Shown in pieces: positions 8,220 through 17,166 of a stretch of 64,000 bases of DNA (its first letter is position 1; every line of letters begins with the position of its first letter). A model generated the notes under the pieces. It was not told the origin of the DNA. It made no database searches and worked only from the letters and a program-made list of their open reading frames with translations. Both the position numbers and the translations under genes were made by a program. The DNA is from Paeniglutamicibacter psychrophenolicus (GTDB taxonomy: Bacteria; Actinomycetota; Actinomycetes; Actinomycetales; Micrococcaceae): contig NZ_JAUSSH010000016.1 of assembly GCF_030812255.1 (NCBI RefSeq), positions 43,933-107,932 on the forward strand. Direction: 5' to 3'.

Positions 8220-9233
8220 ATGGGCGATCCAGCCAAGCAGCAGCCGACCCTCGAGCTCGTGGCGGCGCGGGCGGGGGTCTCACGCGCAACCGTCTCCCGG
8301 GTCGTCAACGGATCGCCCAACGTCAAGGCCGAGGTGATCGAGCAGGTCAACAGGGCCATCGCCGAACTCAACTACGTCCCGAACCGGGCGGCACGCTCGC
8401 TGGCCAACGGACGCACCAATTCCATCGCCTTGGTGATCCCGGAGAACGCCGCCAGGTTCTTCGCCGACCCCTACTTCGCCACAGTCATCCAGGGTGCCGC
8501 GATGTACCTGGCCGACACCGAATTCACGCTCACGCTGCTCATCGCCACCGAGGCCGATCCCGCCAAGACCGGCAGGTACCTGCGTGGCGGCAACGTCGAC
8601 GGTGCGCTGATCCTTTCCCACCACAGCGACGACCGCTCCTACGTGGAACTGGCCGGAGCGCTGCCGATGGTCTTTGGCGGCAGGCCCATGAGCAAGGAGA
8701 CCGGCCCCGTGCACGTGGTGGACGTGGACAACGTTGCCGCCGCCGCCACCGCAACGCGAACCATCCTGGAATCGGGCCGCAGCCGGGTGGCCACGATTGC
8801 CGGTCCGCAAAACATGGGAGCCGGGCAGGATCGCCTGCAGGGCTGGCGCGAGGCCCTCGATTCCGCAGGGCTGGATGCCGACCTGGTGGAGTTCGGGGAC
8901 TTCACCCCTTCCGGGGGAGAAGCCGCCATGACGGCGCTGCTCGAGCGCGGGCAACCGCTGGACGGGATCTTCATCGCCAGTGCGCAGATGGCCTTTGGTG
9001 CACTGAAGGTCTTGCATGAGCGCGGGATCCTGGTGCCCCGGGACGTCTCGATCACCACGGTGGACAACGACTCCTATGCGCAAAGCGCGTCCCCGCCGCT
9101 GACCACCGTCGCGCAGCCCGCCGAGCGCCAGGGTGCAACCATGGCCAAGTTGCTCGTGGAATTGATCTCCGGCGGGAAGGTTCCGGAACGGACCATCATC
9201 CCCACCGAGCTGATCAAGCGCGGATCGCACTAG
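8220..9233 (+). CDS. LacI-family transcriptional regulator (CebR-like)
   Basis: A 337-residue repressor. Residues ~8-60 form the LacI helix-turn-helix and hinge (LELVAARAGVSRATVSRVVNGSP, then YVPNRAARSLA), followed by a periplasmic-binding-protein-like sugar domain (GLVIPE-type start, TVDNDSYAQSASPPLTTVAQP near the end). ATG 8220 was preferred because GGGAG lies 5 bases upstream and it fits the family N-terminus; in-frame ATGs at 8124 and 8208 would add an arginine-rich leader. By location and by the CebR-box palindromes upstream of the operon, it should repress transport and beta-glucosidase genes until cellobiose or a related sugar binds. Confidence 0.92.
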   Translation: MGDPAKQQPTLELVAARAGVSRATVSRVVNGSPNVKAEVIEQVNRAIAELNYVPNRAARSLANGRTNSIALVIPENAARFFADPYFATVIQGAAMYLADTEFTLTLLIATEADPAKTGRYLRGGNVDGALILSHHSDDRSYVELAGALPMVFGGRPMSKETGPVHVVDVDNVAAAATATRTILESGRSRVATIAGPQNMGAGQDRLQGWREALDSAGLDADLVEFGDFTPSGGEAAMTALLERGQPLDGIFIASAQMAFGALKVLHERGILVPRDVSITTVDNDSYAQSASPPLTTVAQPAERQGATMAKLLVELISGGKVPERTIIPTELIKRGSH

Positions 9234-9506
9234 AGTTTCCGGCCGGCTGCACAGGATCGGCGAGGAGCTCGACTGGCACTACGATACTGCCGATTGGCTG
9301 GCGCCCTGGCGGATCTCCGGGCAGAACGTGGAACTGGAATTCACGCCGTTCGGGGACAGGACGAGCCGCACCGAGCTGCTGCTCGTCGCCAGCCGCGGCC
9401 ACCAATGCCTTGGGCACTTCACCGGTTCGGTGCTGGTGGAGGAGCGCCGGGTCCGGATTGACGGACTGCTCGGTTGGGCCGAGCAAATGCGCAACCGGTG
9501 GTGGGA
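9234..9506 (+). pseudogene. Truncated DUF2804 protein relic
   Basis: Beginning directly after the regulator's stop, one frame reads about 90 residues that match the C-terminal part of DUF2804 proteins: LDWHYDTADWLAPWRI, then ELEFTPFGDRTSRTELLLVAS, GHFTGSVLVEERRVRIDG and LLGWAEQMRNRW. These proteins are normally several times longer. No start codon with a ribosome binding site precedes the block and the N-terminal portion is absent, so this is a gene fragment left at a junction. The identification is from memory of the family motif and is fairly specific; DUF2804 has no assigned activity. Confidence 0.75.
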
Positions 9507-9904
9507 CACGAGCCCCCGAAAGGAGCTTCAACGCCCAGGCACTGCCTGGTCGAAGCCGGGGCCCGGCCCCGGCAATCCAGCTCCATGAGTTGGATTCGGA
9601 TGCGTCCGCGGCCTTTTCGTGAAGCCATTGGCCGCCCTCGAGGTGGCGCCACGGACCGCTTTTGACCGGCAGATGACCGCGAGGCAAGTCGCGCACGGGC
9701 GCGGTGGGTCGAGTCGATCCAGAAGGGCCTGTTAAGCAAGGACAACAGCGCCACTTGGGTCGGCAACGCCCGGGGAATGGACGGTGGATAGGATTTCCGG
9801 CGCGACGGCAGCCGAAAACAGTCCAACATCGTGACCGTGTCGTGGCTTTCCCGGCGGGTCGTCGGTAGCGACGCCCGGGGTATGGCCAGGGCTGGAGGAA
9901 ATGC
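9507..9904. other. Gene-free stretch, probably decayed sequence
   Basis: About 400 bases after the DUF2804 relic contain only short frames with no recognisable protein. A GC-rich hairpin (GCCGGGGCC/GGCCCCGGC) lies near 9556-9575. The stretch ends at the terminator of the second tRNA-Arg. Confidence 0.5.
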
Positions 9905-9932
9905 GAAAGGCCACGATTTCTCGTGGCCTTTC
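9905..9932. terminator. tRNA-Arg terminator, copy 2
   Basis: 12-bp stem GAAAGGCCACGA / TCGTGGCCTTTC with loop TTTC, followed on the tRNA strand by T-rich sequence. Relative to the hairpin at 1949-1976, two stem positions differ and both are compensated on the other arm, so pairing has been selected. Confidence 0.85.
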
Positions 9933-9936
9933 TTCT

Positions 9937-10013
<77 letters not shown>

Positions 10014-10321
10014 ATATTCTGTTTTCGGTACCAACCTCGCGGTTCGACCTCGAATAACTATACAGACGAATGCCTGCCACGCAAAATTCGGGGGAGTGAA
10101 CGGTGGGCCGTCTTCGGGTGGCGTTGCATGAAGTATACCGGTCTACGTGTCCTTCGTCACTTTTGTGGTTTGATGGGGGAGGGGCAATGCCCGTGAAGCC
10201 GGGCTTTTCGTTGAAGCTAAACCAAATTTGCGAAATTTTTGGGATCCGGGTCACATGGGCCCGCGATTTCCGCCCAATAGCATCGAATTATTGCAAATTC
10301 AGCCCAATGGAGGGAATGGAC
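10014..10321. other. Regulatory region between tRNA-Arg and pckG
   Basis: The left 50 bases are the tRNA promoter side. A small hairpin GCCCG/CGGGC followed by TTTT is at 10189-10208. A near-palindrome AAATTT-GCG-AAATTT at 10224-10238 lies about 85 bases before the pckG start and is a candidate operator. The stretch is more A/T-rich than neighbouring genes, as expected of a promoter region. No coding gene is seen. Confidence 0.5.
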
Positions 10322-12151
10322 ATGAGCGAGAGCTCGGACCAGAAGGTCATCGACGCAGCACCGACCACGCACGCAAAGCTAGCTGCTTGGGTGCAGGAAG
10401 TCGCGGAACTGACGAAGCCTGACCGTGTCTATTGGGTGAATGGCACGCAGGAGGAAAACGATCGACTGACCGCCGAGCTGGTTGAGAGCGGAACGCTGAA
10501 GAAGCTGACCGACCCTTCGTTCCCCAACTCCTTCGCTGCCTTCTCCGACCCCAAGGACGTTGCCCGCGTCGAGGAGCGTACCTTCATCTGCTCGGAAGAC
10601 GAGAAGGACGCCGGCTTCACCAACAACTGGGAAAACCCGGTCAAGATGAAGTCGATGCTCAAGGGCCTGTTCGACGGCGCCATGCGCGGCCGCACCATGT
10701 ACGTCATTCCGTTCGTCATGGGCCCGCTGGATGCCGAGCAGCCGCAGTACGGCGTGGAAATCACCGACTCGGCCTATGTTGTCGCCTCCATGCGCATCAT
10801 GGCACTCATCGGCGACAAGGTCCTGCGCCAGATCGAGGCAGAGGACGCATTCTTCGTCCCCGCACTGCACTCGGTCGGCGCCCCGCTGGCCCCCGGGCAG
10901 GCGGATGTGGCTTGGCCGTGCAACGAGGACAAGTGGATCGTGCACTTCCCGGAAGAGCGCTCCATCTGGTCCTACGGTTCGGGCTACGGCGGAAACGCAC
11001 TGCTGGGCAAGAAGTGCTACGCGCTGCGCATCGCCTCGGTCATGGCCCGCGACGAGGGCTGGCTGGCCGAGCACATGCTCATCCTCAAGCTGACCAGCCC
11101 GGAAGGCAAGAGCTACAACATTGCAGGGGCTTTCCCCTCTGCCTGCGGCAAGACCAACCTGGCCCTGCTGGATCCGACCATCGAGGGGTGGAAGGCCGAG
11201 ACCCTGGGCGATGACATCAACTGGATGCGCATCGGCAAGGACGGCGAGCTTCGCGGCGTCAACCCGGAATACGGCCTGTTCGGCGTGGCTCCGGGCACCG
11301 GTTGGTCCAACAACCCCAACGCCATGAACGCCATCACCAAGGGCAACTCGATCTTCACCAACGTTGCACTCACCGACGAAGGCGGCGTGTGGTGGGAAGG
11401 CATGACGGACGAGGTCCCGGCACACCTGATCGACTGGTTGGGCAACGACTGGACCCCTGAGTCCGGTCGAGTCGCGGCACACCCGAACTCCCGCTTCTGC
11501 ACCCCGATCGACCAGGTCGACATGCTCTCGCAGGAGTACTACAGCCCGGACGGCGTGGAGATCCACGCGATCCTCTTCGGCGGCCGCCGCAAGACCACCA
11601 TCCCGCTGGTCACCCAGGCCCGCAGCTGGGCCCACGGCATCTTCATGGGTTCGACCCTGTCCTCGGAAACCACTGCCGCTGCAGCCGGTGCCGTGGGCGT
11701 GGTCCGCCGCGACCCGATGGCCATGCTTCCGTTCATCGGCTACAACGCCGGCGACTACCTGAACCACTGGGACTCGATCGAGTCCAAGGCTAACCCGGAG
11801 CGCCTGCCCAAGATCTTCCTGGTCAACTGGTTCCGCCGCAACGCCGACGGCGGCTTCGCCTGGCCCGGGTTCGGTGACAACTCCCGCGTGCTGAAGTGGG
11901 CCATCGAGCGCATCGAGGGCAAGGCCGACGCCGTGGAGACCCCGATCGGCTTCGTACCGACCGGCGACTCGATCGACCTGACCGGCCTGGACCTGACCCC
12001 GGCAGACGTCGAGGCCGCCGTGGTCGTCGACAAGGGCGAATGGGCCACCGAGCTGGCAAGCATCGAGGGGTGGTACGCCAAGTTCGGCGAGGCGCTTCCC
12101 GCATCGCTGCGCGCCGAGCTTGATGGCTTGAAGGAGCGCTTGGAAGCCTAG
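10322..12151 (+). CDS. pckG: Phosphoenolpyruvate carboxykinase (GTP)
   Basis: A 609-residue cytoplasmic enzyme that converts oxaloacetate and GTP to PEP, GDP and CO2, the entry step of gluconeogenesis. Length fits the GTP-dependent class. Seen: [15 protein letters not shown] near the N-terminus, [19 protein letters not shown], the P-loop [15 protein letters not shown] with the reactive Cys, and the guanine-site region [25 protein letters not shown] at 10309-10314 places the start at ATG 10322; ATGs at 10307 and 10316 overlap or crowd that site. It stands alone, with a strong terminator after it. Confidence 0.97.
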   Translation: MSESSDQKVIDAAPTTHAKLAAWVQEVAELTKPDRVYWVNGTQEENDRLTAELVESGTLKKLTDPSFPNSFAAFSDPKDVARVEERTFICSEDEKDAGFTNNWENPVKMKSMLKGLFDGAMRGRTMYVIPFVMGPLDAEQPQYGVEITDSAYVVASMRIMALIGDKVLRQIEAEDAFFVPALHSVGAPLAPGQADVAWPCNEDKWIVHFPEERSIWSYGSGYGGNALLGKKCYALRIASVMARDEGWLAEHMLILKLTSPEGKSYNIAGAFPSACGKTNLALLDPTIEGWKAETLGDDINWMRIGKDGELRGVNPEYGLFGVAPGTGWSNNPNAMNAITKGNSIFTNVALTDEGGVWWEGMTDEVPAHLIDWLGNDWTPESGRVAAHPNSRFCTPIDQVDMLSQEYYSPDGVEIHAILFGGRRKTTIPLVTQARSWAHGIFMGSTLSSETTAAAAGAVGVVRRDPMAMLPFIGYNAGDYLNHWDSIESKANPERLPKIFLVNWFRRNADGGFAWPGFGDNSRVLKWAIERIEGKADAVETPIGFVPTGDSIDLTGLDLTPADVEAAVVVDKGEWATELASIEGWYAKFGEALPASLRAELDGLKERLEA

Positions 12152-12175
12152 CGTTCCCGGCACGGCAACCTTCGA

Positions 12176-12244
12176 GAAGGGCCCCGCTGCCATCACCCGC
12201 CACCCGGTTACGGGATGGTTGGGGGATGGCCGGCGGGGCCCTTC
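12176..12244 (+). terminator. pckG terminator
   Basis: Arms GAAGGGCCCCGC (12176-12187) and GCGGGGCCCTTC (12233-12244) pair perfectly, and an inner GCCATC/GATGGC adds a second stem. It separates pckG from the PadR gene. Confidence 0.75.
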
Positions 12245-12330
12245 CGTTTCCCCTTCCAGGGTCCCGGCGTCGGCCTCATCGCCAGAGGTCGGGCATGGTT
12301 TCGACAGCAAAATGCGTGGCTGCTGGACCA

Positions 12331-12344
12331 ATCCCCTAGGGGAT
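12331..12344. promoter_or_regulatory. Palindromic operator candidate for the PadR regulator
   Basis: Perfect 14-bp palindrome ATCCCCTAGGGGAT ending 16 bases before the PadR-type start codon. The position suggests autorepression. A CAGGAT six bases before the ATG could be the -10 of a leaderless transcript. Confidence 0.6.
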
Positions 12345-12360
12345 GTGTCAGGATGAAAGC

Positions 12361-12888
12361 ATGATTCTTGCGCGTTTGATCCTCGGGCTCTTGAGTTTGG
12401 CGCCCATGACCGGGTATGAACTGAAGAAGCACTTCGACTCGTCCATCAATCACTTCTGGAATGCCGACAAGGCGCAGATCTATCGCACACTGGCCCAATT
12501 GGTAAAGGACGGGCACGCCACCGTCACCACCGTTGCCCAGAAGAATTACCCGGACCGCCAGGAACACCACATCACCGACGCCGGGCGCGAGGCCCTGGTG
12601 GAATGGCTGGGCGGCGAGGTCACCGCGCACACGCCCCGCGAGCCGTTCCTGGCCCGGGTGTTCTTTGCCGCCGAACTCGACCGAGAGTCGGTGCTCGAAC
12701 TGATCCGGGCCCGGCGCGAGGCCACGCAGGAAGTGCTGGACGACTACCTCTCCCAGCGTGAGGACATTGACATGCGCGCAGCAGCGGACCGCCGCAGCTT
12801 CCTGATGGCAGCAACCCTCGACAACGGAATCCGGCATGCGGCCGCCGAGCTTGAATGGCTGGATGCCGTGACGGAGTACCTGCCATGA
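12361..12888 (+). CDS. PadR-family transcriptional regulator
   Basis: A 175-residue regulator. Residues 1-85 are a winged helix of the PadR type (ARLILGLLSLAPMTGYELKKHF, then WNADKAQIYRTLAQLVKDGHATV and the wing NYPDRQEHHITDAGREAL); the rest is the helical Vir/PadR C-terminal dimerisation domain. ATG 12361 lacks the short leader MCQDES that the upstream ATG 12343 would add, and fits a leaderless start. The stop overlaps the following hydrolase gene (ATGA), so the two are co-translated. The palindrome at 12331-12344 is a likely autoregulatory site. The inducer is unknown. Confidence 0.9.
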   Translation: MILARLILGLLSLAPMTGYELKKHFDSSINHFWNADKAQIYRTLAQLVKDGHATVTTVAQKNYPDRQEHHITDAGREALVEWLGGEVTAHTPREPFLARVFFAAELDRESVLELIRARREATQEVLDDYLSQREDIDMRAAADRRSFLMAATLDNGIRHAAAELEWLDAVTEYLP

Positions 12889-14123
12889 GCGAGCACGAGG
12901 GCGCCTCCGGCGGCGACGCGGGAGCCGACGAGGAATTCGTGGACCGCTCGCTGTCCGACGAAAACTCGGAGCCCGCCCCGGAGGACGGGGCAGGCCAGGC
13001 CTCCCGGGCCGACAAGCCGGCCCGGGAAGCCAACCCGAAACGCGCGCCCAAGGACCACCGGCCCCGCCCCGAACCCGGGCAGGACAAGGGCACCGCGAAG
13101 GACGAGGCGAAGCCAGCAGCCGAAGCGGACGCGGTTCCGGCCGGCGGCCCGGCGGACCCGAAGCCCCCGGAGCGCCGGCCGCAGGTTCCGGCCAAGGAAA
13201 AGCCCGCGCGCCCGGCCAAGGCGCCACGGCAACCCCGGCCGACGGTCCCGCACGCCCGCACCGAGCCGCAGGGAACGGCGGCACCGGCAGCAGCCACCGT
13301 CTCGGCCAAGCCCGCAGGTCCGCGCGACCCGGGCGGCTACCCGGAGTTTCATGCGCCCACGCGTGCCCGCCGCGACGGCAAGCCGGCCCAGACCATCGTG
13401 TTCCTGCACGGCGGAAACGTGGCGAACTGGACCTGGGACCCGCAGGTGCGGGCCTTCGGCGACTACGAGGTGCTCACCCCGCACCTTCCCGGGTTCGGTG
13501 CACGCGCCCAGGAAGACTGGGCGGGCCTGGACAGCGCAGCCGACGACGTGGCCGCGGTCATTGCCGACGAGGTCTCCAACGGCGGCGCCCACCTGGTGGG
13601 CCTGTCCCTGGGTGGCGTCGTGGCACTGCGCGTGCTGGCCCGGCACCCCGAGCTCGTCGAGTCCCTGCTGATCTCCGGGGTCCCGGCCGCCGGGGTCTCG
13701 GCCTCGATGCGCACCATGAGCCGGATGCAGCTGCGCCTCTTCGGCAGCGAATGGTACTGGCGCTTCCAGGCCGGCGCCTATGGCATGGTTGCCGACGAGA
13801 AAGACCTGTTCACCGAGCACGGCACGCACCTGCGGGCCGACAACATGCGCGCCATCATGGACGAGGTCGACCCCGGCGGCGTCCCGGCCAAGCTCGGGGA
13901 CTACAAGGGCCCGGTGCTGGTGATTGCCGGCGGCAAGGAACCCAAGCTGGTGGCCAAGTCCTTCCCGGTGCTGGCCCGCGCGCTGCCGCAGGCCCGGTTC
14001 CGCACCGCTGCCGGCATGCACCACCAGTGGAACATCGAGGACCCGATCCTCTTCAATGCGACCGTGCGCGCCTGGGTCGAAAAGGGCACCGCACACCCGC
14101 GGTTGCAGGAGCCCGGGCAGTAG
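12885..14123 (+). CDS. Alpha/beta hydrolase with long disordered N-terminus
   Basis: 412 residues in two parts. Residues 1-~145 are Ala/Pro/Lys/Glu-rich, without hydrophobic segments, and look disordered. Residues ~150-405 are a typical alpha/beta hydrolase: IVFLHGGNVANWTWDPQ (oxyanion region), VGLSLGGVVAL (nucleophile Ser), an acid in VLVIAGGKEPK, and HHQWNIEDP carrying the catalytic His. The start overlaps the PadR stop by four bases, so the PadR protein probably controls it. The substrate is unknown. The tail may bind nucleic acid or a partner, or may be a linker; that is inference. Confidence 0.85.
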   Translation: MSEHEGASGGDAGADEEFVDRSLSDENSEPAPEDGAGQASRADKPAREANPKRAPKDHRPRPEPGQDKGTAKDEAKPAAEADAVPAGGPADPKPPERRPQVPAKEKPARPAKAPRQPRPTVPHARTEPQGTAAPAAATVSAKPAGPRDPGGYPEFHAPTRARRDGKPAQTIVFLHGGNVANWTWDPQVRAFGDYEVLTPHLPGFGARAQEDWAGLDSAADDVAAVIADEVSNGGAHLVGLSLGGVVALRVLARHPELVESLLISGVPAAGVSASMRTMSRMQLRLFGSEWYWRFQAGAYGMVADEKDLFTEHGTHLRADNMRAIMDEVDPGGVPAKLGDYKGPVLVIAGGKEPKLVAKSFPVLARALPQARFRTAAGMHHQWNIEDPILFNATVRAWVEKGTAHPRLQEPGQ

Positions 14124-14147
14124 ACGGCACGCAAGGACGAAACAAAA

Positions 14148-14191
14148 GGACCGGAGTCGTTGCGGGACGTTCCCTGCAATGACCCCGGTCC
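14148..14191. terminator. Terminator between convergent hydrolase and abgT genes
   Basis: GGACCGGAGTCGTTGC (14148-14163) pairs with GCAATGACCCCGGTCC (14176-14191) with one mismatch and a G-T pair. It can serve both strands. Confidence 0.8.
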
Positions 14192-14216
14192 CTCGGCCTC
14201 CCGGGAAACGGGTTCC

Positions 14217-15788
14217 CTAGCCGATCATGATGTCCATGCCGGGGCCTGTGCCGGTCCCCGTCAGGAAGAACACGGTCAATACCAGCACCCAAAGCACCCA
14301 GAAGACCAGCGTGAACGGAAGAAGGCGGGCAATGATGGACCCGATGCCTGCTTCCGGCTCGTATCTACGCAGGAACCCAAGGACAACCACCAGATACGGA
14401 TTCAACGGAGTCAACACCTGGGTTGCGGAATCGCCGACACGGAAAGCCGCCTGGATGAAACCGGCCTCGTAGCCGATCAGGGCGAACATTGGGATGAACA
14501 CGGCGGCAATCAGCGTCCACAGGGAAGACCCCGAGCTGATCAGGAGGTTTAGGATCGAGACGACGACGATGAATGCGATGATGGCGCCGTAACCGGTGAA
14601 GTTCATGTCCTTCAGCATCTGGGCCCCGTTGAAGGCAACCCATGAGGCAAGACCGGACCATGTGAACAACGCCAGGAACTGGGCGAGGATGAACGCCACG
14701 ATGATGAAGGACACCGCGTCCTTTACGGCCTGGCCCATCATTTCCACGACGGACTGGATATTGGTGATCAATCTAAGACGCGCCCCATAGACGATCGAGG
14801 GTGCCAGCAATACGCAGAACACGATGAAGATGACCGAACTCAGCAGCGGCGACTTGGGCAGGAATTCGCCGGCCTCGTTACGCAGCGGTGCGCCCCCTGG
14901 AATCGACAAGGCCAAGACCAGGCCGACGACGGCCAACAGTGCCAGCCCCGCCCAGCGCAGTGCGGATTTCTCGGCGGCGGTGACTTCCGTGTTCGCGTCC
15001 TCGGAGACCATCGAATTCACGCCCACTCCGGCGCGGTTCAGCCGTGGCTCGAGCACCTTGTCGATGACCAGGCCTCCGGCGATCGTCAGCACGCCGGCCA
15101 AGACGATGTTCAGCAGCAGGTTCGACACTGCCGTCACCGGCAGCACCATGTCCGCGACCGGGGCGGCTGCGGCATTGGAGATGCCTGCCAGCAACGCATC
15201 CGTGGAGGTGACGAACGGGGTGCAGCTGAATGCCGCCAGCCCGATGGCATAGGACCCAAGCAGGCCGGCCACGGGGTTGCGCCCTGCGGCGCGGAAAACC
15301 ATGGCCGCTATGGGCGGGATTACCAGGATCGAGGCATCGGACATGATGTGGGCGCACAACGCCACCAAAGCCATGACGTACGGCAACGCCCACCCCGGGG
15401 CGCGGCCCAAAGTCGATTTGACCAGGACCAGCAACAGCCCGGTGCGTTCGGCGACCCCGACCGCCAGCAACAAGGTGACCACAACGCCCAAGGGCGGGAA
15501 CCCGATGAAGTTCTGGACGGCGGTGGTCATGAGCCACACGATGCCTTCGCCGGTGAAAAGCCCCTTGACCAAGGTTGGTGTCTCGGCTCCCGGCAGCGTG
15601 GTGCTCACATTGAACCAGGAAACCACGGTGGAAATGATCCCGATGGCCAGGAAAAGGTAAAGGAAGAGCGCGAAGGGTTCGGGCAGCTTGTTGCCAACGC
15701 GTTCTATATGGTCCAATGCCCCTGCGCCGAACTTCTTCTTTCCGGCCCGGGGCTTGGTTGGTGGCTTCTTGCTCATCAGGGTGCTCAT
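14217..15788 (-). CDS. abgT: AbgT-family transporter
   Basis: A 523-residue inner-membrane protein of the AbgT family, members of which import p-aminobenzoyl-glutamate or export antimetabolites. Seen: a basic N-terminus, LDHIERVGNKLPEPFALFLYLF, then many helices including HIMSDASILVIPPIAAMVF, and the C-terminal LTPLNPYLVVVLGFLRRYEPEAGIGSI conserved in the family. The start overlaps the stop of the upstream amidohydrolase by ATGA, so the pair is an operon. Transport of a small amidated or peptide-like compound that the amidohydrolase then cleaves is inferred; the direction and exact substrate are not shown. Confidence 0.92.
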   Translation of the reverse strand: MSTLMSKKPPTKPRAGKKKFGAGALDHIERVGNKLPEPFALFLYLFLAIGIISTVVSWFNVSTTLPGAETPTLVKGLFTGEGIVWLMTTAVQNFIGFPPLGVVVTLLLAVGVAERTGLLLVLVKSTLGRAPGWALPYVMALVALCAHIMSDASILVIPPIAAMVFRAAGRNPVAGLLGSYAIGLAAFSCTPFVTSTDALLAGISNAAAAPVADMVLPVTAVSNLLLNIVLAGVLTIAGGLVIDKVLEPRLNRAGVGVNSMVSEDANTEVTAAEKSALRWAGLALLAVVGLVLALSIPGGAPLRNEAGEFLPKSPLLSSVIFIVFCVLLAPSIVYGARLRLITNIQSVVEMMGQAVKDAVSFIIVAFILAQFLALFTWSGLASWVAFNGAQMLKDMNFTGYGAIIAFIVVVSILNLLISSGSSLWTLIAAVFIPMFALIGYEAGFIQAAFRVGDSATQVLTPLNPYLVVVLGFLRRYEPEAGIGSIIARLLPFTLVFWVLWVLVLTVFFLTGTGTGPGMDIMIG

Positions 15789-17053
15789 GCCACGGCCCCT
15801 GCCGGCACGCCGACGCGGCTGTCCTTGACGATGCGACCCTTGGCCATGACGAGCTCGATGTTCTTGGCATTGGCTAAGGCATGGATGGACGTCAAGGGAT
15901 CAATACTTGTCAGGACCAAGTCCGCTTCCTTCCCGACCTCGACAGAGCCGACCCGGTCCTCCAACTGCAGCAGCCGTGCCGCGTTGAGGGTTCCGGCGAC
16001 CAGGGCATCCATCGGCGACATGCCGAAGTCCACAAGGAGGCCCAACTCGGTGAGGTTGGTGCCGTGCGGGGAAATCCCTGCGTCGGTTCCCATGGCCACC
16101 TTGACTCCGGCGGATATGGCATTCGAAACGCAGCCGTAGAGGCTTTTCTGTAGGCGCTGCTTCTTTTCAACCGCGTAGGAAGCGGCAGTCGCCGGGTCTG
16201 CTGGGACCGTTGCCGTGCTGAGGGTTGGCACCAGGAAGCTGCCTTTGTCGAGCATAAGCTCGATCGCCTTTTCATCGATCTCATAGCCGTGCTCGATGCT
16301 TCGCACACCGGCAACCAGGGCATTGGAAATGGAACGAGCAGACTGGGCATGGGCAGCAACGGGCACGCCGTGGCTTCCGGCCTCGTCGACCACCGTGCGC
16401 ATTTCGGCGATGTTCAGGCCGTCGTGCCATGGGGTGTCGCGCGGGGACCACACGCCGCCGCTGGCCATCACCTTGATGACCTTTCCGCCCAGGCGCATGA
16501 CCTCGCGGGTGTTGCGCAAGGCCTCATCCGTCCCGTCGGTCAGGAATCCGATGTCCCCGTTCGGGGAAATCGCGGAGCCCTGGTTGAAGCCGCAGCAGGT
16601 GCGAAAATCGCCGTGGCCGCCAGTGGGGCCCAGCGCACGGTAAGCGAAGATGATTTCCGGTCCCTCGACGAGTCCGCGCTCGACGGCCACCTCGGTTGCC
16701 ATGTCTATGCCGCCCAAGTCCCGGACGGTGGTGACCCCGGCGTCAAGGGTGGCGCGCAGCAGCGGAATCGCTGCGTAGTAACCAAAGCGCGGAGGCAGGT
16801 GCAGCATTTCGGTGCCGCTGAACAGGCCGGCGGACATGGCCAAATGGACGTGGGAATCGATGAATCCTGGGAGAAGGACCTGTCCACGTCCGTCAATGCG
16901 GATCGCATCGGTATCGAAGATCGGTGCATGTGCGTCCGGGCCAACCCATTCGATTTCGCGGCCCCGCACCACTACGGTGTGCATTTCCACCGGGGCAGTC
17001 CCCGTGCCATCGATAAGGGTGACGTGTTCAAATACCGTTTGCAGCTGCTGCAA
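15785..17053 (-). CDS. Metal-dependent amidohydrolase
   Basis: About 422 residues of the amidohydrolase superfamily (imidazolonepropionase/prolidase-like branch). Metal ligands are visible: DSHVHL near residue 70, the candidate carbamylated Lys in KVIKVMASGG, His in AAHAQS and EHGYEID, and the catalytic Asp in MGTDAGI. No signal peptide is present, so it should act in the cytoplasm. Start choice is uncertain: TTG 17053 follows GGAGGA closely, whereas the longer frame from TTG 17086 adds 11 residues and lacks a site. First gene of an operon with the AbgT transporter, divergent from a Lrp-type regulator. A cyclic amide, dipeptide or folate fragment are possible substrates. Confidence 0.88.
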   Translation of the reverse strand: MQQLQTVFEHVTLIDGTGTAPVEMHTVVVRGREIEWVGPDAHAPIFDTDAIRIDGRGQVLLPGFIDSHVHLAMSAGLFSGTEMLHLPPRFGYYAAIPLLRATLDAGVTTVRDLGGIDMATEVAVERGLVEGPEIIFAYRALGPTGGHGDFRTCCGFNQGSAISPNGDIGFLTDGTDEALRNTREVMRLGGKVIKVMASGGVWSPRDTPWHDGLNIAEMRTVVDEAGSHGVPVAAHAQSARSISNALVAGVRSIEHGYEIDEKAIELMLDKGSFLVPTLSTATVPADPATAASYAVEKKQRLQKSLYGCVSNAISAGVKVAMGTDAGISPHGTNLTELGLLVDFGMSPMDALVAGTLNAARLLQLEDRVGSVEVGKEADLVLTSIDPLTSIHALANAKNIELVMAKGRIVKDSRVGVPAGAVA

Positions 17054-17106
17054 CTTTCCTCCATGTGCGCTGTGCCATAATTTCAACTAAACGTAAGGAG
17101 ATAGAC

Positions 17107-17166
17107 ATGACTTTTCTCCAGAATGCAGGAAAAAGATACTATGGCGAAAAATTTGCAGAAAATTGA
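17107..17166 (+). CDS. Possible 19-residue leader peptide before the Lrp-type gene
   Basis: ATG 17107 has the best ribosome binding site in the area (TAAGGAG ending 6 bases upstream) and encodes MTFLQNAGKRYYGEKFAEN, stopping at 17164-17166 in another frame, 26 bases inside the regulator gene. It could couple or attenuate translation of the regulator, or reveal a frameshift near the real start. There is no homology evidence. Confidence 0.35.
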   Translation: MTFLQNAGKRYYGEKFAEN

